Made by a program: the position numbers and the translations under genes. Shown piece by piece: positions 8,775-17,308 of a DNA stretch of 64,000 nucleotides (within the stretch, counting starts at the first letter, position 1; each line of letters starts with the position of its first letter). The stretch spans positions 124,001 to 188,000 of the forward strand of contig NZ_AUAS01000008.1 of assembly GCF_000428845.1 (NCBI RefSeq). The letters are read 5' to 3'. The notes under the pieces are model-generated. The model saw nothing but the letters and a program-made list of their open reading frames with translations. It made no database searches and was not told the origin of the DNA. The DNA comes from Dyadobacter alkalitolerans DSM 23607 (lineage in GTDB: Bacteria; Bacteroidota; Bacteroidia; Cytophagales; Spirosomataceae).

Positions 8775-9602
8775 TCAGGATAAATTGGATTTGATGAAGG
8801 CCAGTCCGTCACGCATGAGCTGCTCTTCGGATTCGAACATTTTGCGCCAGATGTTAGCGACTGGCAGTCTTTGGCTGAATGCTTCAATGCTGATCCAGCC
8901 GTCGTATTTAATTTCTTTGATGGCTTTAAAGACGCCTTCCCAATCTACGTTTCCTTTGCCGGGTGTAGAGCGGTCGTTTTCAGAAAGTTGTATAAATGAA
9001 ATACGGTCGCCTGCTTTACGCATGGTGTCGCCGATGTTCTTTTCTTCAATGTTAGCATGGAAAGTGTCGAACATGATCTTGCAATGCGGGTGGTTCACTT
9101 CGTCTACAAAGCGGATGAGCTCGTCGCCGCAGGATGTAAGATAGAGCTCGAAACGATTGAGATATTCGAGTCCTAATGTAATGTCCAGGGATTCAGCATA
9201 ATCGGCCACTTCGCGGATGCCTTCTATTGCCCATTGCCATTCTTCCTGCGTGGCGGGCTGGCCTGTGAAAACGCCCAATGCAGAATGGTAAGGGCCCATT
9301 AATTTGGTTGCACCCAGCACAAGCGAGCAATCCAATGCACTTTTCAAATGGTCAATTGTATGCCTGCGCATGGCTGGATCAGGGCTGATCAAATGTTCCG
9401 ATGGGCCGCAGATCGTGTCGGTTTCACAAGCCAGACCGAGCTCGTCGAGCTTTTTACGGAAGTTAAACCAATGTGCAGGGTTGGTGTTGAAAATCGGGAC
9501 TTCTACGCCGTCAAAGCCAATTTCTTTGATCAGTTCGAGGGTAGGGAAAAGGCTATCGTCAATTTGTGGCCCCCAGAGGAGGAGATTCATGCTGTACTTC
9601 AT
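8775..9602 (-). CDS. Sugar phosphate isomerase/epimerase, D-tagatose 3-epimerase-like
   Basis: A 275-residue TIM-barrel protein of the AP-endonuclease-2 / xylose-isomerase-like family. The metal-site pattern of ketose 3-epimerases is visible: Glu in LGLEYLNRFE, Asp in KIMFDTFHANIEE, and Glu in WISIEAFS near the C-terminus. LEYLNRFE and DTFHANIEE closely follow the D-psicose/D-tagatose 3-epimerase signature. I used the ATG at 9602 (MKYSMNLLLWGPQ), since an upstream ATG at 9644 adds 14 residues that do not fit the family start. No signal peptide, so cytoplasmic. It faces GH125 across the repeat array. In ThuA / Gfo-Idh neighbourhoods such proteins often act on keto-sugars; the exact substrate is inference. 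Confidence 0.88.
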   Translation of the reverse strand: MKYSMNLLLWGPQIDDSLFPTLELIKEIGFDGVEVPIFNTNPAHWFNFRKKLDELGLACETDTICGPSEHLISPDPAMRRHTIDHLKSALDCSLVLGATKLMGPYHSALGVFTGQPATQEEWQWAIEGIREVADYAESLDITLGLEYLNRFELYLTSCGDELIRFVDEVNHPHCKIMFDTFHANIEEKNIGDTMRKAGDRISFIQLSENDRSTPGKGNVDWEGVFKAIKEIKYDGWISIEAFSQRLPVANIWRKMFESEEQLMRDGLAFIKSNLS

Positions 9603-9772
9603 CAAAAAAGGTTTTTGGTCAGGAAATGTCCTGCTAAGATGCACACAATTTTACAATAAAAAACCGCTTCAAATTTTACCTGATTTGACAAATATCAACC
9701 GCATATTGATCTTTTAGCGGGTGCCACGATTGGATTAGGGCAAAATAAAGTAAGAGCTGAGGCAAGAAAAAA

Positions 9773-9801
9773 GGCAGCCTGACCATCGGATCAAAGCTGC
9801 C
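9773..9801 (-). terminator. Rho-independent terminator of the META-like lipoprotein gene
   Basis: GGCAGC (9773-9778) pairs with GCTGCC (9796-9801). Read on the minus strand, the stem is followed by a T-run (complement of the A-run at 9766-9772). It lies 24 bases after the stop of the gene at 9825-10253. Confidence 0.75.
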
Positions 9802-9824
9802 GCTTTCATATTTATATAAAAAAA

Positions 9825-10253
9825 TTATTGCACTCTACTGAAAATCAACTGATTGTTATTTTCATAATAAAGAACCAGCTTATTCATTTTCAGGTCGTAC
9901 AGATTTACATTTGGAATTGCGTTTACAAACAGATTACCCCACTGCGTTTCCGCACGTTCGGTGCCGCCGCCGCCCATCTGAATGGTGTTCTGTTGTGCTG
10001 TTTCATAAAAACCTGTCAGAATGTTGGTTGAGGATGTTCCTTCCAGCTCGCCTTTTTCTTTAAAATGCAGGCTTACGGGCATTTGTCCTTTAGCTAATGC
10101 AGGTTTTTTTATCGTGTCTGAATTTTGTACTATACTTTGCAGCTCCCATTTTCCAGTGAGCTCCATATTTGTGTTGATTGTGGTTGTTTTTCCACAGCTG
10201 GACAAGGCGAAAATGCCAAACAGGAACGCTAGGAAGGTAATATTTTTGTTCAT
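9825..10253 (-). CDS. Small lipoprotein, META/HslJ-like
   Basis: A 142-residue secreted lipoprotein (FLFGIFALSSCGK, lipobox Cys ~20). The mature part starts MELTGKWELQSIVQNSD and continues with PVSLHFKEKGELEGTSSTNILTGFYE, the pattern of META-type or lipocalin-like beta proteins, which in this phylum are mostly of unknown function. It ends with YYENNNQLIFSRVQ, a typical last strand. Single gene with its own terminator. The fold assignment is moderate; no role can be given beyond an envelope lipoprotein. Confidence 0.8.
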   Translation of the reverse strand: MNKNITFLAFLFGIFALSSCGKTTTINTNMELTGKWELQSIVQNSDTIKKPALAKGQMPVSLHFKEKGELEGTSSTNILTGFYETAQQNTIQMGGGGTERAETQWGNLFVNAIPNVNLYDLKMNKLVLYYENNNQLIFSRVQ

Positions 10254-10500
10254 GACTGCTTAATTACTGCTATTTGAAGTTATAGAATACAACGTAACTC
10301 AAAACGTTGGAATTGGATTTACGAGCGTTCAATAATTAAAAAACTATGCCATAAAAGGTCTGGCGCATAAATCCCGCAGTGCTGCACTACGTTAATTACA
10401 ACGCGATTCACGGAAATTTCTTTTGCCGTTGCATAATTGATTTTTTGGATAAACGGATCAGTAGAAATCCATTACTGGCCGTATTTTGATGGCAATGTGC

Positions 10501-10508
10501 TACTTTTG
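10501..10508 (+). promoter_or_regulatory. -7 box of the AraC regulator gene
   Basis: TACTTTTG fits the Bacteroidota TAnnTTTG -7 consensus and lies 30 bases before the ATG at 10539. No good TTTG -33 box is at the usual 19-21-base spacing, so the promoter may need an activator or be weak. Confidence 0.45.
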
Positions 10509-10538
10509 TATTGCATGAAGGTAAAATAAAGCAGGTTT

Positions 10539-11399
10539 ATGAAGGCGCCAATCCATAAAAATATTGAAAGCCAGGTCAGGACAGTGACGATCCAGGAGTT
10601 GAAAGCACCTCATTTCGATCCTAACTGGCATTTTCATCCACATTACCAGTTGTTCACTGTTTTGGAAGGGACTGGCAAGCGGTTGATCGGCGATTCTGTG
10701 CAAACGTTCGGTCCTGGTGATACGGTTTTCCTCGGGCCTGACGTTCCCCACCTGTGGCGCAGCGACGCGGCTTATTTCGACACCGGTTCGTCACTGGCGA
10801 CACATGGCGTTGTTTTGTACTTTCAGGAGGATTTTCTGGGGAAGGATTTTTTGGAGAAACCAGAGATGCTGGCGTTGAAGCAGTTGCTTCTGGATTCGAA
10901 ACGCGGCATTGAATATAAGGGTGAGTTGAGAAGCCATATCCGTTCGGAATTGATGTCGATCATGCATTCGGAAGGTTTTCAAACCATCATTCAGCTGCTC
11001 ACATTGCTTGATAAGCTTGCGCATGAGCCGGGAGGCGCGCCGATTTCGAGTTACGGTTATGTCAATACTTACAAAGTTTCCGAGACTGAGCGCATGCATA
11101 AGGTGCACAATTATGTGCTGCAACACTTTTCGCAGGAAATCAGGCTGGGTGATGTGGCGTCGCTGGCGGGGATGACTGAGGCGGCTTTTTGCAGATATTT
11201 CAAAGCCAGGTCAAACAAGACTTTTATTGATTTTGTAAACGAAATCCGGATCGGGCACGCATGCAAGCTGTTATTGGAAGACAAATGGACTATTGCCCAG
11301 ATTGCCTATGACAGCGGATTTGATTCTCTATCCAATTTTAATAGAAATTTTAAAAGATACATCGGGCATACTCCGAGAGAATACAAAGGAAACTACTAA
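10539..11399 (+). CDS. AraC family transcriptional regulator with N-terminal cupin
   Basis: A 286-residue regulator. The cupin half shows HFHPHYQLFTVLEGTGKRLIG and GDTVFLGPDVPHLWRSDA; the C-terminal AraC domain shows IRLGDVASLAGMTEAAFCRYF and GFDSLSNFNRNFKRYIGHTP. Layout and many motifs match the regulator at 67-945 (both have AFCRYFK and SFL/DFVNE-type linkers), so they are paralogues. It is convergent with the long catabolic operon that ends at 11484 and is a candidate regulator for it. Its stop codon is the edge of a 64-bp palindrome. Confidence 0.92.
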   Translation: MKAPIHKNIESQVRTVTIQELKAPHFDPNWHFHPHYQLFTVLEGTGKRLIGDSVQTFGPGDTVFLGPDVPHLWRSDAAYFDTGSSLATHGVVLYFQEDFLGKDFLEKPEMLALKQLLLDSKRGIEYKGELRSHIRSELMSIMHSEGFQTIIQLLTLLDKLAHEPGGAPISSYGYVNTYKVSETERMHKVHNYVLQHFSQEIRLGDVASLAGMTEAAFCRYFKARSNKTFIDFVNEIRIGHACKLLLEDKWTIAQIAYDSGFDSLSNFNRNFKRYIGHTPREYKGNY

Positions 11400-11461
11400 T
11401 CAATCAATTTTTTCAATTGCCCCGGGCTTAAGCCCGGGGCAATTGAAAAAATTGATTGATT
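11398..11461. repeat. Perfect 64-bp palindrome between convergent genes, likely bidirectional terminator
   Basis: Each base from 11398 to 11429 pairs with 11461 to 11430, with no loop bases and no mismatch. The core is GCCCCGGGCTTAAGCCCGGG. The left edge uses the last two bases of the AraC stop codon, and the right edge is 22 bases from the end of the minus-strand oxidoreductase gene. A/T-rich outer arms give A- and T-runs in both directions, as expected of a two-way terminator. The CCCGGG core also resembles the end hairpin of the 8.4-kb repeats. Confidence 0.9.
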
Positions 11462-11483
11462 TTATTGACTGGCTGCAACTGGT

Positions 11484-12920
11484 TTATCCTTTCACATAGT
11501 TTGTCCCATATGGTCCGCGTTGCGGCCGGGATAATGTTGCATTTGCTTCTTTATCACCAATATATTCTTCTTTTTTCGGGTCCCATTTCAATTTACGGCC
11601 CAATTTCATCGCTGTATGCGCGATCAAGCACGCTGAGCACGAACGTTGTGCAATTTCTGCGTGGCTCACGGTTTGTTTGCCATTTTGAATGCATTCGAGC
11701 CAGTTCTGGTGTTGTTCGGGGCTTTCGTAGAGGTGGTTTTCATTCGCCTGGATTACCGAACCCAGGATTTTAGGATCACTTGCATAAAATGCCTTATTTT
11801 CCTTTGCCGCGGCAGCTGCGCCCGGATCGGAAGCCGTCACGCCCACATTGCCACGCGAAACGAAGATCCAGCCGTCCGTTCCTTCGAATTTGACCCCGTT
11901 GGGATTGGTGCCGCCGATCTCCATTTCAACGCCATTAGCATATTTCGCATTCACCAGGAAGTCGCCGTGCACATTCCATAAGCCAGAGCCGGAAGGCGGG
12001 AATGTAGCTTTTCCATCGATTTCAATCGGGCCGGTCAACTCGGTATCCATGCCCCAATGCGCAATGTCAATGTGGTGGGAACCCCAGCCGGTGATCATGC
12101 CCGCGCCGAATTGCTCTAAACGCAGCCATCCCGGACGGTCGTTAATGTCAGTTTGGGAATGCACGCGATCCAACGTATAGTATACTTCGGGCGTTGAGCC
12201 CAGCCACATATCATAATTCAAATTGGAAGGAACGGGCATTTTTTCGGTGTTACCACCCGCCGGATCACCCGGTAAGCCTACGTAAACTTTTTTCAGCTTG
12301 CCAATGCGGCCATTGCGAACCAGCTCACAAGTTCTTTTGAATTGCGGCCACGGGTTCATGGATCGCTGCTGACTTCCCAACTGGAAAACCACTTTCTTTT
12401 TCTTGATCATATCCGCCATCATACGGCCTTCCTTGATCGTCAGCGAAGTGGGTTTTTGCATGTAAATATGCTTGCCTGCAACAGCCGCCTCCATCGCAGG
12501 CTGTGCATGCCAGTGATCGGGCGTGCTGATGATCACCGCGTCAATTTCTTTATTGGCCAAAAGCTCCTTATAATCGTCATATGCTTTCACATCTACGTAA
12601 TTCGCTTTGCCGGTTTTATCCGCATATTTCTTTTCAATCCACTGTTTGCCCTGCGCAAGCCGGTTTTTATCCACATCCGCAACAGCCATCACATGAGCCA
12701 CCTCATTTTTCAGGATCTCGGGCAAATCATGACCGGTTGCAATGCGTCCGATGCCGATCTGGCCAATGTTGATTCGGTTACTAGGCGCGTATTTGCCAAA
12801 AACACTTGCCGGGACGATCGTTGGGAACATGGAAGCGGCAATGATGCCGGCCGTTCCGGTGGCGGCGCTTTTCAGGAACGACCTTCTGTCCTGGCCGTTT
12901 TCTTCTGTTAAATTTTTCAT
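11484..12920 (-). CDS. Tat-exported Gfo/Idh/MocA family oxidoreductase
   Basis: A 478-residue protein with an RR-type leader (QDRRSFLKSAATGTAG), so it is probably folded with its cofactor in the cytoplasm and exported by Tat. The Rossmann part shows INIGQIGIGRIATGHDLPEI (~residues 50-70); the family EKP motif appears as QKP (HIYMQKPTSLTIKEG). The C-terminal domain has GWGSHHIDIAHWGM, a conserved motif of Bacteroidota glycosidase-like and dehydrogenase members. It is the last gene of the probable operon that begins at 24961, 26 bases after the ThuA gene. Exported members of this family can act as oxidoreductases or as NAD-dependent glycosidases. Which one applies here is open. Confidence 0.92.
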   Translation of the reverse strand: MKNLTEENGQDRRSFLKSAATGTAGIIAASMFPTIVPASVFGKYAPSNRINIGQIGIGRIATGHDLPEILKNEVAHVMAVADVDKNRLAQGKQWIEKKYADKTGKANYVDVKAYDDYKELLANKEIDAVIISTPDHWHAQPAMEAAVAGKHIYMQKPTSLTIKEGRMMADMIKKKKVVFQLGSQQRSMNPWPQFKRTCELVRNGRIGKLKKVYVGLPGDPAGGNTEKMPVPSNLNYDMWLGSTPEVYYTLDRVHSQTDINDRPGWLRLEQFGAGMITGWGSHHIDIAHWGMDTELTGPIEIDGKATFPPSGSGLWNVHGDFLVNAKYANGVEMEIGGTNPNGVKFEGTDGWIFVSRGNVGVTASDPGAAAAAKENKAFYASDPKILGSVIQANENHLYESPEQHQNWLECIQNGKQTVSHAEIAQRSCSACLIAHTAMKLGRKLKWDPKKEEYIGDKEANATLSRPQRGPYGTNYVKG

Positions 12921-12946
12921 TGGATTCAGGATTAATGTTTTTGATA

Positions 12947-13765
12947 TTACTTTTTACGCACTTCGTCGGTGGGGCTTGTTGCATAAGCCCTGCTGTAATT
13001 TCTAGCTTTCTGAGGTCCTATGGCCCATTCGATGGCTCCCAGAATGTGTTTTCTCAAATCTTCCTGTTCATAATCTTCTTTCTGATGCCCAAGCGAAGTA
13101 TAGAATGCGCGGCCACCGTCGTACTCATGCCACCAAACCGACGGGAAAACGGTCCCAAATGTGTCCAGTGCCTTCCCAGCAGGTTTTTGAATGGTTGTAT
13201 GATCATTTACAGCCAGCACATTCAGGTTTACGCCCAGCTCTTTGATAAAATAAAATTCATCCGTTTTGCGCTCCCATTTCGCAGGTAGGTGCGCCAGGGA
13301 AGGATTTTTGGAATCCAAAACATTCACTGTGAAGCTTTGTCCGGGTTCATGCCAGAAGAAGGTTCCGCCCAGCATATCCTTGAACCAGCGCCACTTCCGC
13401 TCAGTCCCGGAGGCGGAATGCAGGCCAACAAAATTGCCGCCCGCCTGGATATAGCGCATTAACGCAACGCGCTGTGCGTCCGTATCGAAGACATTATTAT
13501 TTGTATTGGAAAAAATAAGCGCGTCATACTGTTTCAAATTTTCTTCCGTAAACTTCGCAGGATCATCGCTCACATCCACCCCAAAACCATGCTCCTTCCC
13601 CAAAGCCTGGATCGCCACCACCGAAGCCGCAATGTTATCATGCACATAACCCTTCCCATTTTTAGTGTAAACCAGGACTTTGACTTTGTTCCATTTGATT
13701 TTTTGGGCTTGGGTTTCTGCCATTAAAAAAATGACAAAGAACAAAAACAGACCTATTGATTTCAT
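12947..13765 (-). CDS. Secreted ThuA domain protein
   Basis: A 272-residue protein with a signal peptide (MKSIGLFLFFVIFLMAETQA). The ThuA fold, a class I glutamine-amidotransferase-like domain, covers most of the rest: VKVLVYTKNGKGYVHDNIAA, EENLKQYDALIFSNTN, GGNFVGLHSASGTE and VWWHEYDGGRAFYTSLGHQ. ThuA is known from trehalose use in rhizobia, where keto-sugars are intermediates. An ATG six codons upstream (13783) is also possible. It lies between an SDR gene and the Tat-type oxidoreductase, so it may act on the same keto-sugar. It is homologous to the N-terminal domain of the 1071-4835 protein. Confidence 0.88.
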   Translation of the reverse strand: MKSIGLFLFFVIFLMAETQAQKIKWNKVKVLVYTKNGKGYVHDNIAASVVAIQALGKEHGFGVDVSDDPAKFTEENLKQYDALIFSNTNNNVFDTDAQRVALMRYIQAGGNFVGLHSASGTERKWRWFKDMLGGTFFWHEPGQSFTVNVLDSKNPSLAHLPAKWERKTDEFYFIKELGVNLNVLAVNDHTTIQKPAGKALDTFGTVFPSVWWHEYDGGRAFYTSLGHQKEDYEQEDLRKHILGAIEWAIGPQKARNYSRAYATSPTDEVRKK

Positions 13766-13839
13766 TAAACTCGTGCTTCTCATGGATCTTGGATTAAGGA
13801 AATGTTTATGATTATAGTGTATAAAAGCTCTTTATAATG

Positions 13840-14628
13840 TTAAAAACCAATCGAATTCCCACCATCTACGGGCAACGAGACGCCGGTGATGAATTTGGCG
13901 GCGGGGGAGGCGAGAAATACTGCGGCCCAGCCGATGTCGTCTGGTTTGCCCCAGGTTCCCATGGGCGTGCGGTCCATGGCTTTGTCTCGGCGCGATGGGT
14001 CGCCGTTCATGGCAGTGAGCATCATGGGCGTTTCTATAAAACCCGGAGCTACTGCATTTATCCTTACATTATAAGGGGAAAATTCGGTGGCCAGCGCTTT
14101 CACCATGCCACCAACGGCAGATTTGGAAGCTGTATAAGCCACTACGCGGTCAATTCCGTATAATGCGGCCATGGAGGTAATCATAATGATAGAGCCTTGC
14201 TTGCGCACGATCATTCGCTTGCCCACTTCTCTTGTTACGGCAAAAACCGCATGTAAATTGGTTTGAATAACACGGTCGAAATCTTCATCTGTGACTTCAA
14301 TGGCGTGTTTTTTCATATTAATGCCTGCATTATTCACCAGAATATCAATCGGGCCATGCTTCGCCTCAATGCTCTCGATCAATGCGGGAATGGTGCTTAG
14401 TTGCGTGACGTCATTGGTAAAGTAATGCACATTAGGCCCGAGCGTGGCGACCGCTTCTTGCAAAACACCTTCGCGCCGACCGGTTATAACCACTTTGGCA
14501 CCGGCCTGAACCATGCTTTGAGCAATGTAAAAGCCAATGCCGCTTCCGCCGCCCGTGATAAGCGCCAGTTTTCCGGCGAGTGAAAAGACATTCAAAGCGG
14601 CTGTGTTAGAATCTTCAATTTCAGGCAT
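13840..14628 (-). CDS. SDR family oxidoreductase, probable D-mannonate oxidoreductase
   Basis: A 262-residue classical short-chain dehydrogenase. Visible motifs are the cofactor loop ALITGGGSGIGFYIA, the NNAG motif (DILVNNAGINMKKH), the active-site Ser (IIMITSMAALYG) and YTASK (Tyr-x3-Lys). The C-terminus ends ITGVSLPVDGGNSIGF, typical of the family. It lies 43 bases after uxuA on the same strand. In this phylum an SDR beside uxuA often takes the place of UxuB, turning fructuronate and mannonate into each other. I infer that role from position only; a gluconate or glucose dehydrogenase is the alternative. Confidence 0.88.
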   Translation of the reverse strand: MPEIEDSNTAALNVFSLAGKLALITGGGSGIGFYIAQSMVQAGAKVVITGRREGVLQEAVATLGPNVHYFTNDVTQLSTIPALIESIEAKHGPIDILVNNAGINMKKHAIEVTDEDFDRVIQTNLHAVFAVTREVGKRMIVRKQGSIIMITSMAALYGIDRVVAYTASKSAVGGMVKALATEFSPYNVRINAVAPGFIETPMMLTAMNGDPSRRDKAMDRTPMGTWGKPDDIGWAAVFLASPAAKFITGVSLPVDGGNSIGF

Positions 14629-14671
14629 TTCTATAAAAATCGTAGGTGATTAAATGTTCTTGTTCGGCATT

Positions 14672-15871
14672 TTAATAATGAAAAGCACGCTTAATGCCCA
14701 CTTCCAATCCGCGGAGCTCTGCCAATGCTTTCAATCGCCCGATGCCGGAATAGCCGGGATATGTTTTTTTGTGCAGATCATCGAGCATCTGGAAACCGTG
14801 ATCGGGACGCATAGGGAGCTCAATGTCCTGATAGCCAGCTTCCTTACGTTTTTGCTCTTCGGCTAATAATGCTTTCACGACGGCGTACATATCTACATCT
14901 CCGTACAGGTGCGGTGCTTCGTGGAAATTTCGGGTGCCATCTTCGCGCTTCGTGGTTCTCAAATGCACGAAATGAATGCGGTCGCCGAAGCGTTCAATGA
15001 TTTTAACAAGGTCATTATCAGCTCTTACACCCAGCGAACCGGTGCAGAATGTGATCCCATTGGCCCGTACATCACTAGCTTGCATGAGTTCGTCGAGATC
15101 GGCTTCCGTACTGACAACCCTCGGCAAACCCAATAACGACCTCGGCGGGTCATCGGGGTGAATGCAGAGGCTTACGCCCAGTTCGTGTGCCAGGGGCGCA
15201 ACTTCTTTGATAAAATAATACAGATTTTCGCGCAGCTGCCGATCACCAATGTGCGCATAAGCGTCCAGCAGGCTTTGGAAATTAACAAGATCAAATGCCT
15301 CTTCCGAGCCGGGTAATCCTAATAAAACAGTGTTTGTGAGATGAGAGATTTCTTCGGGCGACATGCGCTCGAATTTTTCCCCAGCTGATTGCTGAATTTC
15401 AGGCTCGTAATCGGCCAAGGCGTTGGGCCTGCGAAGAATGTAAATGTCAAACAATGCGAAATCTTCCCAAACGAAGCGAAGGGTTTTATGGCCTTCGGGC
15501 ATTGTATAGTCCAGCTGCGTACGCGACCAGTCCAGCACCGGCATGAAGTTGTAACAAACGATCCGGATCCCGCTGGCCGCAAGATTTTTTAATGATTGCT
15601 TATAATTTTCAATGTAAACTTCCCGGGTAGGAAGGCCTTTTTTGATGTGTTCATGAACGGGAAGACTTTCAACAACCAGCCATTCAAGCTTCGTAAATCG
15701 TTCATTACCAGCCTCAATCAGCGCTTTTCGTTCTGCGATCGCTTCGGGCAACCACACATCGCCTACGGGTATCTGGTGCAGCGCGCTGACAATTCCGGCG
15801 CATCCGGCCTGGCGTATGTCCATCAGTGAAACGGGATCATTAGGCCCGAACCAGCGCATGGTATGAATCAT
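14672..15871 (-). CDS. uxuA: Mannonate dehydratase
   Basis: A 399-residue cytoplasmic enzyme that dehydrates D-mannonate to 2-keto-3-deoxygluconate in hexuronate catabolism. The family start is clear (MRWFGPNDPVSLMDIRQAG), as are metal-site segments: SLCIHPDDPPRS, FCTGSLGVRADNDL, HFVHLRT and LPMRPDHGFQML. The length equals that of characterised UxuA proteins. It is in the middle of the operon, 56 bases after the DUF3748 gene and 43 before the SDR gene. Its presence shows the locus feeds a uronic acid or mannonate branch. No uxaC, kdgK or kdgA is in the window. Confidence 0.96.
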   Translation of the reverse strand: MIHTMRWFGPNDPVSLMDIRQAGCAGIVSALHQIPVGDVWLPEAIAERKALIEAGNERFTKLEWLVVESLPVHEHIKKGLPTREVYIENYKQSLKNLAASGIRIVCYNFMPVLDWSRTQLDYTMPEGHKTLRFVWEDFALFDIYILRRPNALADYEPEIQQSAGEKFERMSPEEISHLTNTVLLGLPGSEEAFDLVNFQSLLDAYAHIGDRQLRENLYYFIKEVAPLAHELGVSLCIHPDDPPRSLLGLPRVVSTEADLDELMQASDVRANGITFCTGSLGVRADNDLVKIIERFGDRIHFVHLRTTKREDGTRNFHEAPHLYGDVDMYAVVKALLAEEQKRKEAGYQDIELPMRPDHGFQMLDDLHKKTYPGYSGIGRLKALAELRGLEVGIKRAFHY

Positions 15872-15927
15872 AGGATAAATTGCATATTAAGTTATAAATA
15901 TGCAGACGCGATTGTTTGCGCTTTCCC

Positions 15928-17304
15928 CTACATCTTCACTTCAATGACAAAAATCTGCTGAGAAGCAGGCTTTCCTTCATTTTGTATCAACCGATTGAAT
16001 GCTAATGTCTTACCGTCGGGTGACCATACCAAATTAGAGGGCGAGGGATCGGTAGGCTGCGTGATTTTTCCGAATCTTTGTTCAAAAGGCGCGTTGCCAA
16101 TTTTGCAAATTGTAATGCTTCCCTCGTGAATGTAACCCACCGCTTTCCCGTCCGGACGCCATCTTACGTTCCCCGAAACATTAGATCCGTGTGCAGTAAG
16201 CTGACGCGGCTCCCCGCCCAATGGTGAGATCAGGAAGATCTGCTCAACACCATTTTTATCTTTTGCCAAATAGGCAAGCGAAGTTCCGTCCGGCGATGAG
16301 CGCACAATGCCTGTGCATCCTGGAAATTGGGTTTCAGCAGTGAATGTCAGTCTCCTTTGGCTTGCCCCTTTGGGAGGCATCGGGAAATCATCTCTTGTTC
16401 CTTCCAATGGCCCAAGTTCGCCGGGCTGCGTAATGTCGTTGGGGATATCGACGATAAATACTTCGTTCACATCCTGGCTGCTTTTATTTTTTACAACACC
16501 AATAAATGCTCTTGCAAGCTGCTTCTCGCCGTTTTTTAACAAATAACCATTCGTCCCAACCCAGCTGTCACCTGCTGCATGGCTGATCTGATCGCTTCCT
16601 GGTTCGGGATTTGGAACAACACGAACTACCAATGCGCTGAACCACTCACCGGAAACGTTTTCTTCATTTTTGTCGACATTTACGGGCTTTATTTTTGCGG
16701 AAACGCCTATTGTTCGCAGGTTTCGCTTTTGTCCCGTAGCATCTTCAAGGGCTTTCAGGATGGCATCATTATAAGTAAAACCGATCCATTTTCCGTCGCC
16801 GCTCCATTCGTGCCGGTGCGTGCCGCCGCGTAATGCGCCGGGCGTGAATGGAAAAGTTACATCCCGGGCGTCCATATAAATCGGAACGTTCGGGTTTGCG
16901 TCTTCAATGATCACGCCTGTTCTGCGCCATTGCTGATATGGGTTTTCCTTTGTGCTATTAGCCAGGCCATGAATAAAAACAACGGCTTGCGCGACCGGGC
17001 TATAACTCACTGCGCCCGCTCCCGGCCCCCATATTTGATTGTTTTTTATTTCAAACAAAACCTTTTTCTCACCTGTTTCAATGTTTACTTTCTCAATCTT
17101 AGCTGATTCCGCAATGCCGCCGCTGTCTGTCCGTGTGTCATAAACCAGCCATTTCCCATCGGGTGAAAAGTTGTCGTTATTGTCCAGATCGTGACGACAA
17201 CCGTAATCCTGGGTAACCTGTTTCTCCTGCAGATAGGATTCTGTTTGGCAAGACAGCATTGAGAATAGCATTATTGTGATTAGAAAATAACGTTGAAATT
17301 GCAT
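15928..17304 (-). CDS. DUF3748 / TolB-like propeller lipoprotein
   Basis: A 458-residue secreted lipoprotein (MLFSMLSCQTE, lipobox Cys ~17). The mature part has repeated PD40-type blades (NFSPDGKWLVYDTRT, VRSSPDGTSLAYLAKD, VRWRPDGKAVGYIH, VWSPDGKTLAFNR), making a propeller, and the long insert of DUF3748 proteins (RGGTHRHEWSGDGKWIGFTY). The family, which includes E. coli YidR, has no firmly known function. I place the start at the ATG at 17304 because it gives a good lipoprotein leader; an upstream ATG at 17436 would overlap the previous gene by 128 bases. Only four bases separate it from the gene upstream, so the two are co-transcribed. Confidence 0.85.
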   Translation of the reverse strand: MQFQRYFLITIMLFSMLSCQTESYLQEKQVTQDYGCRHDLDNNDNFSPDGKWLVYDTRTDSGGIAESAKIEKVNIETGEKKVLFEIKNNQIWGPGAGAVSYSPVAQAVVFIHGLANSTKENPYQQWRRTGVIIEDANPNVPIYMDARDVTFPFTPGALRGGTHRHEWSGDGKWIGFTYNDAILKALEDATGQKRNLRTIGVSAKIKPVNVDKNEENVSGEWFSALVVRVVPNPEPGSDQISHAAGDSWVGTNGYLLKNGEKQLARAFIGVVKNKSSQDVNEVFIVDIPNDITQPGELGPLEGTRDDFPMPPKGASQRRLTFTAETQFPGCTGIVRSSPDGTSLAYLAKDKNGVEQIFLISPLGGEPRQLTAHGSNVSGNVRWRPDGKAVGYIHEGSITICKIGNAPFEQRFGKITQPTDPSPSNLVWSPDGKTLAFNRLIQNEGKPASQQIFVIEVKM

Positions 17305-17308
17305 GAAG

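Noticed and set aside
10500..10751. Minus-strand frame opposite the AraC gene start
   Set aside because: Shadow of the cupin/AraC coding region, without domain support.
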